A stretch of DNA of 35,299 nucleotides. Origin: Chloroflexota bacterium (GTDB taxonomy: Bacteria; Chloroflexota; Limnocylindria; Limnocylindrales; CSP1-4). Shown here in pieces: positions 25,904-34,531 of this stretch. The notes under the pieces were generated by a model. It was not told where the DNA came from. It ran no database searches and worked only from the letters and a program-made list of their open reading frames with translations. Numbering within the stretch: the first letter of the stretch is position 1; each line of letters begins with the position of its first letter. The position numbers and the translations under genes are program-made. Location: positions 1 through 35,299 of the forward strand of contig PLOC01000046.1 in the NCBI GenBank assembly GCA_003141955.1, read 5' to 3'.

Positions 25904-27532
25904 CTACGGGGATGTGGGCGTCGGGTCGACGGTCGCGGCCGGTATCCCCGGGATGAGCGGACGTGTCAGGTCGTAGATCCGGAGGTCGGTGTCCGATTTG
26001 ACGAGCGCGTATCGACCGTCGAGGAAATCGACCAGGTCCTGAACATCGGCCGGTGCCACCGTGATCACGAAGTAGTGCGGATTCGAGGCCTTGATGAAAT
26101 CGGCGAGTCGCTGCTCGTCGGTCTCCGGCGGGAGGCCCATGATCGAATAGAACTTCAAGTCATCGGCAGTCGGCCAGGCCGTGACGATCACCTTGCCGTA
26201 GTACATCAACGACTTGCCGTAGTACGGGGCGTAGGAAATGACCTGCTGCCCCGGTCCCAGCTCCTGTCCGATGGCTTCGAACCGAGCCGCGTCCGGCGAC
26301 GTGCCGGGAGGGGTTTGGTAAAGGTTGCGGGGAGCCAGGCCGAACGTCAGCAGCACGCCGACGCAGAGTGCGGAGCCGACCGCCAGACTGCGTCTGAGGG
26401 ATCCACGCCGGACTGTCTGAGCGATGGCCTCGCCCAGTCCCCCCAGGCCGATCGCGACGATGACGAGGAGGCATACCTGGTAGTAGTCGTGCGTCATCGC
26501 GTGGTAGGAGAATGTGTACGAGTAGCCGAGGTACGCCGCCCCGAGCGCCACCGCGAGCAGCCATAGCCGGCGGTTCAGCAGGAACCCCAGGCCGGCGCCG
26601 ATCAGCGGGACCACGCCGGCGGCTCGAAGGACGTTCTTGCCCCAGCCGACATAGAAGCTCCGGTCTATCCAGAGCTGCGGCATGATCTTCGAGTCTGCCT
26701 GGTTGGGAATCACGATGAGCGCGTAGAGGACAGCCGGGATGACTGTCAGCGCAACGAGCACGGCAAGTCGCAGGAGCCGCCGCCGGTCGAGGAGCGAGCC
26801 TCCCTGCGCGGCCGACAAGACGTACATGGCGGCGATGAAGAGGAGGAGCGTTCCCGGTTTCGTGAGGCCGGCCAGTGCGCCGATCACGGCTGCGATCGCG
26901 AAACGGCGCCCCTGCGTAACGTCGCCTCGGAGCGCGTACCAGATCACGACCGACATGGCCAGCACCACCAGAGGCTCCGGCTGGAAGCTCTGACTGACGG
27001 CAACGCCGAATGGGGCCAGCAGGATGTATGCAAAGGCGAGGAGGGCGCCCGGCCAGCCAGTCAGCCGGCGGACGGCGCTGAAGATGAACGCCGACGCAGC
27101 CAACCAGGCCACGGACGTGAAGATCACGGCTGTCCAGGGCCGCTCGACGCCGTCGGGGAGGTAGGTGAGCGCTGTGAGAGTCTGGAGCACCGGGGGCTCG
27201 ATAAAGCGGCCGATGTGCTCCTGCACCCAGACTTGCTGCCACCCACCCGAATTGGCCGACGTCAGGGCCAGGTAGATGGTGCGACTGGCGTTCGCGGAAT
27301 CGAAGTCCAGCGTCGGGCGGAACCCGATCGGCCATTGCCCGAAATGAACGGCCCGCACCGCAAAGCCGATGGCGAAGATGCCAATCGCGGCGGCCCACCG
27401 AAGCCTCGGGTGGGCCTCGGCGATTCCGGCCAGTCGGGCCCTCAACGAGGGCTCCCGCCCGGCGTCAACGAGTCGGCCCCTACGCCGTCGCCCGGACGCA
27501 TGGGTGCAAGCAGCCTGCCTGGAGGGGACCAC
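25904..27532 (-). CDS. GT-C membrane glycosyltransferase (PMT-like)
   Basis: The product is 542 residues from GTG 27532, which has only an adjacent GATGAG upstream; a later start is possible since the first 40 residues are polar. About ten membrane spans start near residue 47. The first outer loop has an acidic site, PTLDFDSANASR (D76/D78), in the position expected for the GT-C catalytic aspartate. The soluble C-terminus (about 400-542) contains SNPHYFVITVAPADVQDLVDF. It resembles the other GT-C enzyme at 18799-20373 in layout only. Likely function: sugar transfer from polyprenyl phosphate onto envelope glycans; substrate unknown. Confidence 0.78.
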   Translation of the reverse strand: MVPSRQAACTHASGRRRRGRLVDAGREPSLRARLAGIAEAHPRLRWAAAIGIFAIGFAVRAVHFGQWPIGFRPTLDFDSANASRTIYLALTSANSGGWQQVWVQEHIGRFIEPPVLQTLTALTYLPDGVERPWTAVIFTSVAWLAASAFIFSAVRRLTGWPGALLAFAYILLAPFGVAVSQSFQPEPLVVLAMSVVIWYALRGDVTQGRRFAIAAVIGALAGLTKPGTLLLFIAAMYVLSAAQGGSLLDRRRLLRLAVLVALTVIPAVLYALIVIPNQADSKIMPQLWIDRSFYVGWGKNVLRAAGVVPLIGAGLGFLLNRRLWLLAVALGAAYLGYSYTFSYHAMTHDYYQVCLLVIVAIGLGGLGEAIAQTVRRGSLRRSLAVGSALCVGVLLTFGLAPRNLYQTPPGTSPDAARFEAIGQELGPGQQVISYAPYYGKSLMYYGKVIVTAWPTADDLKFYSIMGLPPETDEQRLADFIKASNPHYFVITVAPADVQDLVDFLDGRYALVKSDTDLRIYDLTRPLIPGIPAATVDPTPTSP

Positions 27533-27609
27533 CTCATCTGGGTGAATCTACAACAAATCGGATGGGCGTCTGCTCGCCGCCGGAACCGGGGCACGCCGCG
27601 TCCGCGCGG

Positions 27610-29394
27610 TCAGCGCTGCTTCATCCTGGGCAATGCGGCCGAGCCCTTGAGCCCAGCCGCCGGCTCCGGGGCCTGCTCTGAGGCCGTCGCTTCCGCCCCG
27701 CCTACCTCGTAGTCGTGGATGTACCGGCGCCCCCGCAACCACGACGCGGCCGCGGCGCCGAGCGACAGCACGACGCAGACCGAGAACGCGATCTGCAGCC
27801 CGTCGTGGAAGGGGCCGGCCAGCAGCTGCGGGAAGAATGAGTTCGCGAGGACCGTCGAGCGCGCCGCGCTCGGGAGCCCGGCGAGCACCGACGGCGGGAT
27901 GAGGGTCGCCATCGGGTTGTAGCCGAGGAACGCCGCGAAGAGCGCGCCGATCGGCGGGATGCCGGAGATCTGGGTCGCGACGCCGGTTGGAATGCCCGCG
28001 GCGGTCAGCCGCCCGTACAGCGCGCTCGGCAAACTCGCCGATAGCCCCGCGACGACGAGCGTGAAGATGAGCGTCAGGCTGAGGCTGGAGGCGACGTTCT
28101 GGAACGTTGCGCGCATGCCCGACGACGCGCCGCGGTGCTCGGGCGGGACGGCGTTCATGATCGAGGCCGTGTTGGGCGAGGCGAAGGCGCCCATGCCGAT
28201 CCCAAGCATCAGGAGGAGCAGCGCGAAGGGGACGTAGTCGAAGTCGGCCGGAAGCGTGAGGAAGCCCACGAAGGCCGCCGCCGTGATCAGCATGCCGCCG
28301 GTCGAGAAGTAGCGAGCGCCGAATCGATCCGACAGTGCGCCGCTCAACGGCCCGGCGATCAGGAACCCGGCCGTCATCGGCAGCATGTACACGGCCGCCC
28401 ACAGCGGGGCGTCCTGGAAGGCGTAGCCGTGGAGCGGCAGCCAGATCCCCTGCAGCCAGACGATCAGGAGCAGCTGGAGACCGCCGCGGGCGAGCGACGA
28501 GAGAAAGCCGGCGATGTTTCCGGCCGCGAACATCCGGATGCGGAAGAGCTCCAGGCGGAACATGGGATCGGACACCCGCCTCTCGACGCCGACGAACACG
28601 GCTAGCAGGGCGAGCCCGCCGGCGAGTTCCCCGATCACCCACGGGTTGCCCCAACCCATGCTCGCACTCCCGTACGGCTGGATGGCGTAGGTGAAGCCGA
28701 TCAGGACGAGCGTGAGCCCCACGGCGAACAGCACGTTGCCCGGAATGTCGAGCCGCTGGTGCGCGCGGATCGTCGCCGTCTCGTGGAGCATGAGATACGC
28801 CCATACGGTGCCGAAGAGCCCGAACGGCACGCTCATGAGGAAGACGGCGCGCCAGTCGAACGTCGCCAGCAGGCCGCCGATGAGCAGCCCGCCGAATGTC
28901 CCCGCGAGCATCCCGATCTGGTTCATCCCCATGGCCAGGCCGCGCTTGTCGGGCGGGAACGCGTCGGTCAGGATGGCCGCCGAGTTGGCGAAGAGGAAGG
29001 CGCCACCCACGCCCTGGACGATCCGGAAGACGATGAGCTCGAGGGCCGCGGTGTTGCCTTGCCCCTGGACGAAGAAGCACAGGATCGACCCCACCGTGAA
29101 CACGGCGAAGCCCGCGTTGTAGAGACGGACCCGGCCGTACATGTCGGAGATGCGTCCCGCGCTGACGAGCAGCGTGGCGGTCACGAGCGTGTACCCGACC
29201 AGCGTCCAGAGCAGGTAGTCTGACTCCCCCGGCGCGAGCGGATCCACGCCGATGCCCCGGAAGATGGCCGGCAGCGCGATCATCACCACGCTCCCGTTGA
29301 GTCCGGCCATGAAGACGCCGAGCGTCGTGTTGGAGAGCGCGATCCAGCGGTAGTCGATGTGGGCCAGGCGGCGGGGACGGTGAGCCGGCGTCAT
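27610..29394 (-). CDS. DHA2-type 14-span MFS exporter
   Basis: The product is 594 residues from ATG 29394; there is no obvious Shine-Dalgarno. It starts with the drug-exporter pattern LSNTTLGVFMAGLNGSVVMIALPAI, where LNGSVVMIALP resembles motif D1. Motif A follows span 2 (GRISDMYGRVRLYN), and motif C-like GGLLIGG lies in span 5. Fourteen spans fit the DHA2 (EmrB/QacA) group, and the length is above the usual 470-530 because of a long loop between the last spans. It probably exports drugs, lipids or siderophores; substrate unknown. It is divergent from the duplicated-domain gene across 200 bp. Confidence 0.88.
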   Translation of the reverse strand: MTPAHRPRRLAHIDYRWIALSNTTLGVFMAGLNGSVVMIALPAIFRGIGVDPLAPGESDYLLWTLVGYTLVTATLLVSAGRISDMYGRVRLYNAGFAVFTVGSILCFFVQGQGNTAALELIVFRIVQGVGGAFLFANSAAILTDAFPPDKRGLAMGMNQIGMLAGTFGGLLIGGLLATFDWRAVFLMSVPFGLFGTVWAYLMLHETATIRAHQRLDIPGNVLFAVGLTLVLIGFTYAIQPYGSASMGWGNPWVIGELAGGLALLAVFVGVERRVSDPMFRLELFRIRMFAAGNIAGFLSSLARGGLQLLLIVWLQGIWLPLHGYAFQDAPLWAAVYMLPMTAGFLIAGPLSGALSDRFGARYFSTGGMLITAAAFVGFLTLPADFDYVPFALLLLMLGIGMGAFASPNTASIMNAVPPEHRGASSGMRATFQNVASSLSLTLIFTLVVAGLSASLPSALYGRLTAAGIPTGVATQISGIPPIGALFAAFLGYNPMATLIPPSVLAGLPSAARSTVLANSFFPQLLAGPFHDGLQIAFSVCVVLSLGAAAASWLRGRRYIHDYEVGGAEATASEQAPEPAAGLKGSAALPRMKQR

Positions 29395-29594
29395 TTCAGG
29401 GCGCTGCCTGCGGGCATGTCATGCACTCCCAATTCGGGGAAATCCAACAAGACGTGAGTATCCCAGAGTGGGCCGGCAGACGCGTGGCGGCCCCCACTTC
29501 CTTTGCGGCTTGTATCGTAAGCGCCGCCGCCGTCCTCGCCAGCTCGCGCGAACCGGAAGGCCTGGTGGAGAGCGTGCCCAGGAGGAGATGCCCG
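29395..29594. promoter_or_regulatory. divergent intergenic region
   Basis: The 200-bp gap separates the minus-strand MFS exporter from the plus-strand duplicated-domain gene, so it must hold promoters for both. A GCATG-T-CATGC inverted repeat (29414-29424) lies 20 bp before the exporter start and could be an operator. TATCGT (29513-29518) is a weak -10 for the plus gene. No local regulator gene is present. Confidence 0.35.
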
Positions 29595-30356
29595 GTGGAC
29601 TTCTTGATGCGCAAGATGACCGGAATCGCGGGCCCCGTTAAGAACGGCGTACCCAGTGACGCGATGATCGAAAGCATCGCCGAGACCGGCACGACGATCA
29701 CATCGCCGTCCGTCGGGCCTGATGCGCCCGTGTACCAGCTGGGTCTGCAGGTCACTCTAATCGGTGGCGCCGGCGCGCCCTATCAGGTCACGGTCAAGTC
29801 GGCGATTCCGCGCCTCTACATCCCGATGGTCCTGCCCGGTGCGCGCATCGGCGTCATGGTCGACCCGCTCAACCCGATGAACGTCTCGCCCGATTTCACC
29901 CGCGTCGGCGGCGCCGCACCAGCAGCGCCTGTCGCACCCGGCGGCTTCAACATGGACTTCCATGCCAGCGGACAGCCGGCGGCCGGCGAAGTCGCAGCGG
30001 TGGCCAGCGGCGTTCGGAGCGGCTCGGTCAACACGATCAAGGGCAGTGCGGATGAGCTCCTGGCAACCGGGACGCACGGCACGGCGGTCATCACCACGGC
30101 CATGCCCCTCGGCAAGACCGTTCGAGACATCAACCCGGCTGCGGATCCTTCGCGCCTGAACGACCCGGTCTGGATCTTCACCGTCGAGGTCACCCTCGCC
30201 GGTCAAAAGCCGTTTCCTGCGGTCTTCGGTCACCGCGTTCCACTGGCCAAGGTGGCCTTGGTAGCGCCAGGGGTGAAGGTCGCGGTCGCGGTCGATGAGG
30301 CGAACAAGAACCAGGACGTCGCCATCGACTGGGACAAGTCGCCTATCAGCGCCTGA
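29595..30356 (+). CDS. unknown protein with two copies of a small beta domain (DUF3592-like)
   Basis: The product is 253 residues from GTG 29595, chosen because GGAGGAG (29581-29587) is seven bases upstream; the frame is open further back to 29421. The same pattern occurs twice: residues about 18-101 and about 159-247. Each copy has G.p..A.i, an extended strand (YQLGLQVTLIGGAGAPYQVTV versus WIFTVEVTLAGQKPFPAVF), then P..R/.. V.PG..v.V.VD.. NP/N and a final acidic phrase (VSPDF, AIDWD). The closing 'V.vD....DVAIDWD' resembles actinobacterial DUF3592-like proteins. No signal peptide or membrane span is evident. Function unknown. Confidence 0.72.
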   Translation: MDFLMRKMTGIAGPVKNGVPSDAMIESIAETGTTITSPSVGPDAPVYQLGLQVTLIGGAGAPYQVTVKSAIPRLYIPMVLPGARIGVMVDPLNPMNVSPDFTRVGGAAPAAPVAPGGFNMDFHASGQPAAGEVAAVASGVRSGSVNTIKGSADELLATGTHGTAVITTAMPLGKTVRDINPAADPSRLNDPVWIFTVEVTLAGQKPFPAVFGHRVPLAKVALVAPGVKVAVAVDEANKNQDVAIDWDKSPISA

Positions 30357-30408
30357 GAGCGAGCGCCCTTCGAGGGTTCTCTGGCGGCAGCGCTCCCAGG
30401 CCCGCATC

Positions 30409-30426
30409 GGCTCGGCCGGCCGAGCC
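30409..30426. terminator. 18-bp perfect GC palindrome
   Basis: GGCTCGGCCGGCCGAGCC is a perfect palindrome 53 bp after the duplicated-domain gene and just before the antiporter's signals. There is no T-run. It could end transcription as a bare hairpin or be an operator: the TTGACG -35-like element begins seven bases later. Confidence 0.35.
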
Positions 30427-30432
30427 TGCCGG

Positions 30433-30461
30433 TTGACGTGAGGAGATGTGCGCGTGACTAT
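30433..30461 (+). promoter_or_regulatory. candidate promoter of the antiporter gene
   Basis: TTGACG (30433-30438) and GACTAT (30456-30461) are 17 bases apart. Start of transcription would be near 30468. In that case the short ORF 30454-30501 would not be fully transcribed, so the promoter and leader-peptide models compete. Confidence 0.35.
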
Positions 30462-30501
30462 CCCGCTCATGTGGGCCTCTATCGCGAACGCCGATGTTTA
30501 G
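30454..30501 (+). CDS. possible 15-residue leader peptide overlapping the antiporter start
   Basis: GTG 30454 has AGGAG (30441-30445) eight bases upstream, the best ribosome site in the gap. It would encode MTIPLMWASIANADV and stop at 30499-30501, eight bases into the antiporter gene whose own ATG (30494) lacks a Shine-Dalgarno. This geometry would couple antiporter translation to the leader. No attenuator-type codon run is present. Conservation is untested. Confidence 0.3.
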   Translation: MTIPLMWASIANADV

Positions 30502-31699
30502 CTCCCTGCTCGTCATCATCCTGGCCGGGCTCGCCGGCCCGCTCCTGGCGTCAGGGCGACGGCCCCTGATCCCGGCCGTCGTTGGGGAGCTGATTGCCGG
30601 CATTGCCATCGGTCGCACGGGCCTCGACTTGATCGACCCGACGACTCCGGCCAACGCCCTCCTCTATGGCCTCGGCTTCGCGATGTTGATGCTCGTGGCG
30701 GGCTCCCGCGTGGACCTGGACTCTCCCGGCCTCCGGGCGGGTGTTCGCGCCGGCGTCGTCGCGGCAGGGATCGTGGCTCTCCTGTCGGTGCCGGTCGGGC
30801 TGGCCATAGGCGCGATCATCGAGCCCAGCGCGCCGGCTCTCCTGTTCCCCATCCTTCTCGCCGGAAGCTCGGCCGCCGTTGCCTTCCCGATTCTCGAGGA
30901 GCGCGGCTTGATCGGGCCCGGAGTTGGCGTGCTGCTCGTCTGGATCCCTTTGGCCGACGCGTTCACCGTCCTTCTCATGCCCCTCACCCTGATCGGCGCC
31001 GAGAAGATCCCGGCGGCGCTCGGCGGCGACGCGCTGATCGTCGCCTGCACCGTCGCCGCGCTGTGGTTCGGCCAGCGGATCGCCCGCTCGCCGCGCGCCA
31101 TGACGCTGCGGGACCGGTCGCAGACGCGCGGCTGGGCGCTTCAGCTGAGGGTGACGCTGCTGATCCTGGTCGTCCTTTCGCTGATCGCGACCCAGACGGG
31201 CGGCTCGACCCTCCTCGCGGGCTTCGGGGCGGGGCTCGTCCTCGCCCGGCTCCGCGAGCCGGCCCGCCTCGAGGTGCAGCTCTCGGGCATCGCCGAGGGG
31301 TTCTTCGTCCCGGCGTTCTTCGTTCTCCTTGGCTCCGAGCTCGACCTCCGGGCGCTCGCCGGCGATCCGTCGGCAATCGTGCTGGCCTTCGCGATGGCGG
31401 CGGGCGCTCTGGCCACTCACCTGGCCGCGGCCCGAGTCGTGGCGCCTCCGCCGTGGAGCGGGTTCGGCCTTGCCGCCGCCGCCCAGCTCGGCCTGCCGGC
31501 CGCGGCCGCCTCACTCGGCCTCGGAACTGGCGCCCTCTCACCGGCACTCGCGGCCGCGATCGTGCTGAGTGGCTGCCTTACCGTTCTGCCCGCGTCGATC
31601 GGCACCCGCCGGCTGGCCGACGCGCTCGCCGCCCCGCCGCCCGGAGACGCCGGCGGCCGCCCCGCGACGGTCGAGAACCGGCACGAGGTCGCTGTCTGA
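30494..31699 (+). CDS. CPA2-family cation/proton antiporter
   Basis: The product is 401 residues from ATG 30494. It is highly hydrophobic with about twelve or thirteen spans and no soluble regulatory C-terminal domain. Sequence signs of the Na/H exchanger fold include PAVVGELIAGIAIGRTGL after span 1 (typical 'iP.vvGellaGi.lGp'), FAMLMLVAGSRVDLD, and FFVPAFFVLLGSELDL, the KefB/NapA-like 'f.p.FFv..G..ldl'. The middle 'ND/DD' ion site is not obvious by eye; IPLADAFTVLL carries a single aspartate. It would exchange Na+ or K+ for protons in pH or ion balance; direction and ion unknown. Start: see the leader peptide. Confidence 0.85.
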   Translation: MFSSLLVIILAGLAGPLLASGRRPLIPAVVGELIAGIAIGRTGLDLIDPTTPANALLYGLGFAMLMLVAGSRVDLDSPGLRAGVRAGVVAAGIVALLSVPVGLAIGAIIEPSAPALLFPILLAGSSAAVAFPILEERGLIGPGVGVLLVWIPLADAFTVLLMPLTLIGAEKIPAALGGDALIVACTVAALWFGQRIARSPRAMTLRDRSQTRGWALQLRVTLLILVVLSLIATQTGGSTLLAGFGAGLVLARLREPARLEVQLSGIAEGFFVPAFFVLLGSELDLRALAGDPSAIVLAFAMAAGALATHLAAARVVAPPPWSGFGLAAAAQLGLPAAAASLGLGTGALSPALAAAIVLSGCLTVLPASIGTRRLADALAAPPPGDAGGRPATVENRHEVAV

Positions 31700-31919
31700 G
31701 CGAGCGCCGTGACGCAGCGACCGAGCGTGGTTGCCGCGACAGCCGGCGCTGGCGCGGATCGCGGCGTACGAACGCCTGACGCGTGGCCGGCGAGCTAGCG
31801 CTTCCCCCGTGGGCGCCGGACCGCCGGTACGAACTGGTGATATGTGACCGGTTCGAATCTGCCTCAAAGTCTCTGCCAGGGACCACGCTCGCTGGCTGAA
31901 TTGTGAGGTCGAGAATCTC
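31700..31919. other. 220-bp intergenic gap with no supported feature
   Basis: I see no ORF, tRNA or clear promoter. A GGTTCGAATC stretch near 31850 looks like a tRNA T-loop but has no matching stem or acceptor arm. Confidence 0.5.
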
Positions 31920-32891
31920 TTGAGCGAGAGGGGCCCACTCGCCGCGGTTTCCCGTGCAGCGTCGCTGGCTGTGGCAATCCTGCTTCTTGCGTCGGTCGCT
32001 CCGGCGACGACGAATGTTGCGACTTCGGAGGTGCGAACCGCCTCGTCGCCGTCGGTGAGTGCCGCCCCCACGGCACCGCCAGGTGCCGACCCGGCCGAGC
32101 CCGCTCCTACAGCCGTCCCAACCCCACACTCTGCTGTCACCTCCGCGCCGAGGGCGACCGTGGCTCCTGCCACCGGCCCGGCATCGACGGCCAGCATCTC
32201 TCACACCTCAACGCCCGAGAAGTCGACCTGGACCTTCGATCTCTACGACCCACGAGCGGAACGCTGGCAGGACCCCGACTCCACGGCCTGCACGGCCGCT
32301 TCCGCCGAATCGATGCTGAACACCATCGCTTACACCGGGTCGGATTCCACTCTGCTGTGGCGGCCTACGACGTCCTTCTCGGTGCAGGAATCCATCCTCC
32401 ACTTCGAGCGAGCGCACATGACGATGCGCACCAGATCGCCCGGCTCGGATCCGCATGGCTGGCGGAATGCCCTCAACTACTACGGCTGGGGCAGCATCGA
32501 CGCGGGCGTCTATCGTGATTCCGCCTACCCGTCGCTGGCCCAAGCCGAGAAGGCTGTGGTATCGGCCATCGCCATATATCACAAGCCGGTCGGGGTCGAA
32601 AGCCAGGGCGGCGCCCACGCTCAGTACATCACGGGCTACAAAGTCACGGGCGACGACCCGAGCACCGGCTCGTTGGATTTCAGCATCGTCGGTGTCTACC
32701 TGACCGATCCCTGGCGCTCGGCCCGCTATCGCGATAGCTGGATCACAGCCGCGAGATGGCACTGGGGATGGTCGTGGTTGCAATTCGACCCGTACCGGCA
32801 GACCGACTCCCCGTATCGAGACCCCATAGATGGCCAGATCGGCAGGACCGAGTGGGACGGCAAGTGGGTCATCATCGAGCCGGTGAAATAG
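31920..32891 (+). CDS. secreted C39-like putative cysteine peptidase
   Basis: The product is 323 residues from TTG 31920; no strong ribosome site is seen, but this start gives a proper signal peptide (charged n-region, then LAVAILLLASVAPA, cleavage near residue 30-33). A low-complexity Ala/Pro/Ser/Thr linker (about 35-98) follows. The C-terminal domain fits a papain-like C39 fold: Q117 before C124 in ACTAASAESML, H233 in GGAHAQYITGYK, and D263 in VYLTDPW, in the order Gln-Cys-His-Asp. By family it would cleave peptides or peptidoglycan-linked substrates outside the cell. Assignment rests on motif order only. It is monocistronic. Confidence 0.68.
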   Translation: MSERGPLAAVSRAASLAVAILLLASVAPATTNVATSEVRTASSPSVSAAPTAPPGADPAEPAPTAVPTPHSAVTSAPRATVAPATGPASTASISHTSTPEKSTWTFDLYDPRAERWQDPDSTACTAASAESMLNTIAYTGSDSTLLWRPTTSFSVQESILHFERAHMTMRTRSPGSDPHGWRNALNYYGWGSIDAGVYRDSAYPSLAQAEKAVVSAIAIYHKPVGVESQGGAHAQYITGYKVTGDDPSTGSLDFSIVGVYLTDPWRSARYRDSWITAARWHWGWSWLQFDPYRQTDSPYRDPIDGQIGRTEWDGKWVIIEPVK

Positions 32892-33080
32892 AGGTCGGGA
32901 GACTCGCCCGCGCAGCGTGATTCGGCAGCCGCCCGAGGGGCCGAGCCGCAAGACAGCCCTCGCGAGCGTGGGCCGTGACGGGCTCCCGGTCCTAGACTTG
33001 AGCGCAGCGGCTCGGAGCCGCTCGAGCGGCGCGGCAGCAGCCGGCGCCCCGTGCTCTTGAACATCGGGAGGCATCGCGGC

Positions 33081-33827
33081 ATGGAGCTCGACGGCGCGGT
33101 CGTCATCGTCACGGGGGCCTCGTCAGGCATCGGCGCGGCGACCGCCCGACTGGCGGCGGGACGCGGGGCGAAGGTGGTGCTGGCCGCGCGCCGCGGTGAG
33201 CGGATCGAGGCCCTGGCCCACGATCTGCCGGACGCGTTGGCGGTGACGACGGATCTGCGGGACCCGGGCCAGATCGTGCGGCTGGTGGATGCGACCCTGG
33301 ACCGCTTCGGACGCGTCGACGTGCTGGTCAACAACGCCGGGCAGGGCCTCCACGTGCCGGTCGAGCAGGTCCGGCTCGCAGACCTGACGGCGATCACCCA
33401 GCTCAACTTCTACGCGCCTCTCCTGGCGATGCAGGCGGTCATCCCGCCGATGCGCAGGCAGGGCGGGGGAGTGATCGTGAACGTCAGCTCCATGACGTCC
33501 CGAATGGTCCTCCCCGGCGTGGGCGGCTACTCGGCCACGAAGGCCGCGCTGAACATGCTCTCGCAGGTCGCCCGTAGAGAGCTTGCGCCCGACGGCATCG
33601 TCGTGTCGCTCGTGTATCCGGCCGTGACCGCCACGGAGTTTCACCAGTCGCTGGCCGCGGGCGGCCGGGTCGGCGGTGGATCGTGGGCCCCGACGCCACA
33701 CTCGGCGGAGCATGTGGCCGAGGCGATCGTCGGCGTGATCGGGTCCGGGGAGGAGGAGGTCCTGCTCACACAGGGTTGGGACGGAGGCCCGTCTGATCCA
33801 CGCCGCGGCTCTGGACGGACGCCGTAG
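33081..33827 (+). CDS. short-chain dehydrogenase/reductase (SDR)
   Basis: The product is 248 residues from ATG 33081, with GGGAGG (33066-33071) nine bases upstream; a GTG at 33051 is less likely. Classical SDR signatures are complete: TGASSGIG (11-18) for NAD(P), NNAG (84-87), catalytic serine in NVSSMTS, and YSATK (Y150, K154). Arg/Lys-rich residues after the second strand (AARRGER) favour NADPH. The C-terminal 25 residues are Gly/Asp-rich. Substrate unknown. TAGACT at 32993-32998 may be its -10, giving a leader of about 75 nt. Confidence 0.92.
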   Translation: MELDGAVVIVTGASSGIGAATARLAAGRGAKVVLAARRGERIEALAHDLPDALAVTTDLRDPGQIVRLVDATLDRFGRVDVLVNNAGQGLHVPVEQVRLADLTAITQLNFYAPLLAMQAVIPPMRRQGGGVIVNVSSMTSRMVLPGVGGYSATKAALNMLSQVARRELAPDGIVVSLVYPAVTATEFHQSLAAGGRVGGGSWAPTPHSAEHVAEAIVGVIGSGEEEVLLTQGWDGGPSDPRRGSGRTP

Positions 33828-33947
33828 AGGGTCGCTACCCTTTGGTGCCGCGCTATCGATGAGGGAGGGACATCATGGCCACGGTTGAACGATGCCCGCG
33901 CCGCCCGGTGCTCGGCGGACTTCAAGTCGGAGTGCGAGTAGGCGATC

Positions 33948-34334
33948 GTGATCGATGCGGCAGTCTGGTCGTACGATCCCTACGCTCCACCGTACGTGAT
34001 CGTCACGTGGACTCCCGCCCAGCCGGTCTATCGCGGACCGAACCTCCCGGCGGCCACGTCGTTCCTGCTCAGCGGCAGGCTGACGCAGGTCGGCTCGTGC
34101 CCGAGCGGTCAGCTCGCACCGACTCCTAACACCACGGCGACCCCGGCCGGCGGCTACTGGAAGGTCGGCGGTGTGGCGATCAGGGCGGTTGTCGACATCC
34201 CGGCGAACCTGGTTGGCCGGCTCGTCGTGGTGGCGGTCGTGCGATCGAAGATCTTCGATTGCGCCCCGACATCGTCGACTTGCAGCCCACAGCCAGTCCT
34301 GGTCGTGACCGAGAGCTCATGGAGTGGGCCGTAG
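33948..34334 (+). CDS. small unknown protein, possibly a frameshifted gene
   Basis: The frame from GTG 33948 codes 128 residues with strong G/C third positions and beta-type sequence (YVIVTWTPAQPVYRG, LVGRLVVVAVVRSKIF), so I think it is read. Its own ribosome site is poor. The best Shine-Dalgarno in the area (GGGAGGGA, about 33863-33870) serves ATG 33875 in a different frame, which overlaps without protein-like character. A stop (33939-33941) closes the coding frame just upstream. Either this is a short gene with a weak start, or one base change split a gene that began at 33875. Two Cys pairs occur; there is no signal peptide. Function unknown. Confidence 0.5.
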   Translation: MIDAAVWSYDPYAPPYVIVTWTPAQPVYRGPNLPAATSFLLSGRLTQVGSCPSGQLAPTPNTTATPAGGYWKVGGVAIRAVVDIPANLVGRLVVVAVVRSKIFDCAPTSSTCSPQPVLVVTESSWSGP

Positions 34335-34531
34335 CCGACGCAGCCGGCACTGCAGCCTGAGCGCCGCCAGGCCCGCGCCTGCCGGTCAGTCACCCGCTAC
34401 AGGCCGGGCGGGTGTAGCAGGTCACGTGACGTTCTCACCTTGTGCAGCAACTCGGTGGCGAACCCTTCATCGGAGAAGCTGCGTGACCCTGAGGCTGGGG
34501 TGAATGTGGAATCCCCGAAGTGCACCCCTGT
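34335..34531. other. intergenic, no gene seen
   Basis: No credible ORF. GTCACGTGAC at 34421-34430 is a 10-bp palindrome of unknown meaning. Composition shifts to more A/T from about 34500. Confidence 0.5.

Noticed and set aside
30469-30501. ATG 30469 as an alternative start of the antiporter
   Set aside because: It is in the frame of the short leader ORF, not the antiporter, and stops at 30499-30501.
31840-31870. GGTTCGAATC resembling a tRNA T-loop
   Set aside because: The flanking bases do not form a five-pair stem and no anticodon or acceptor arm can be drawn around it.
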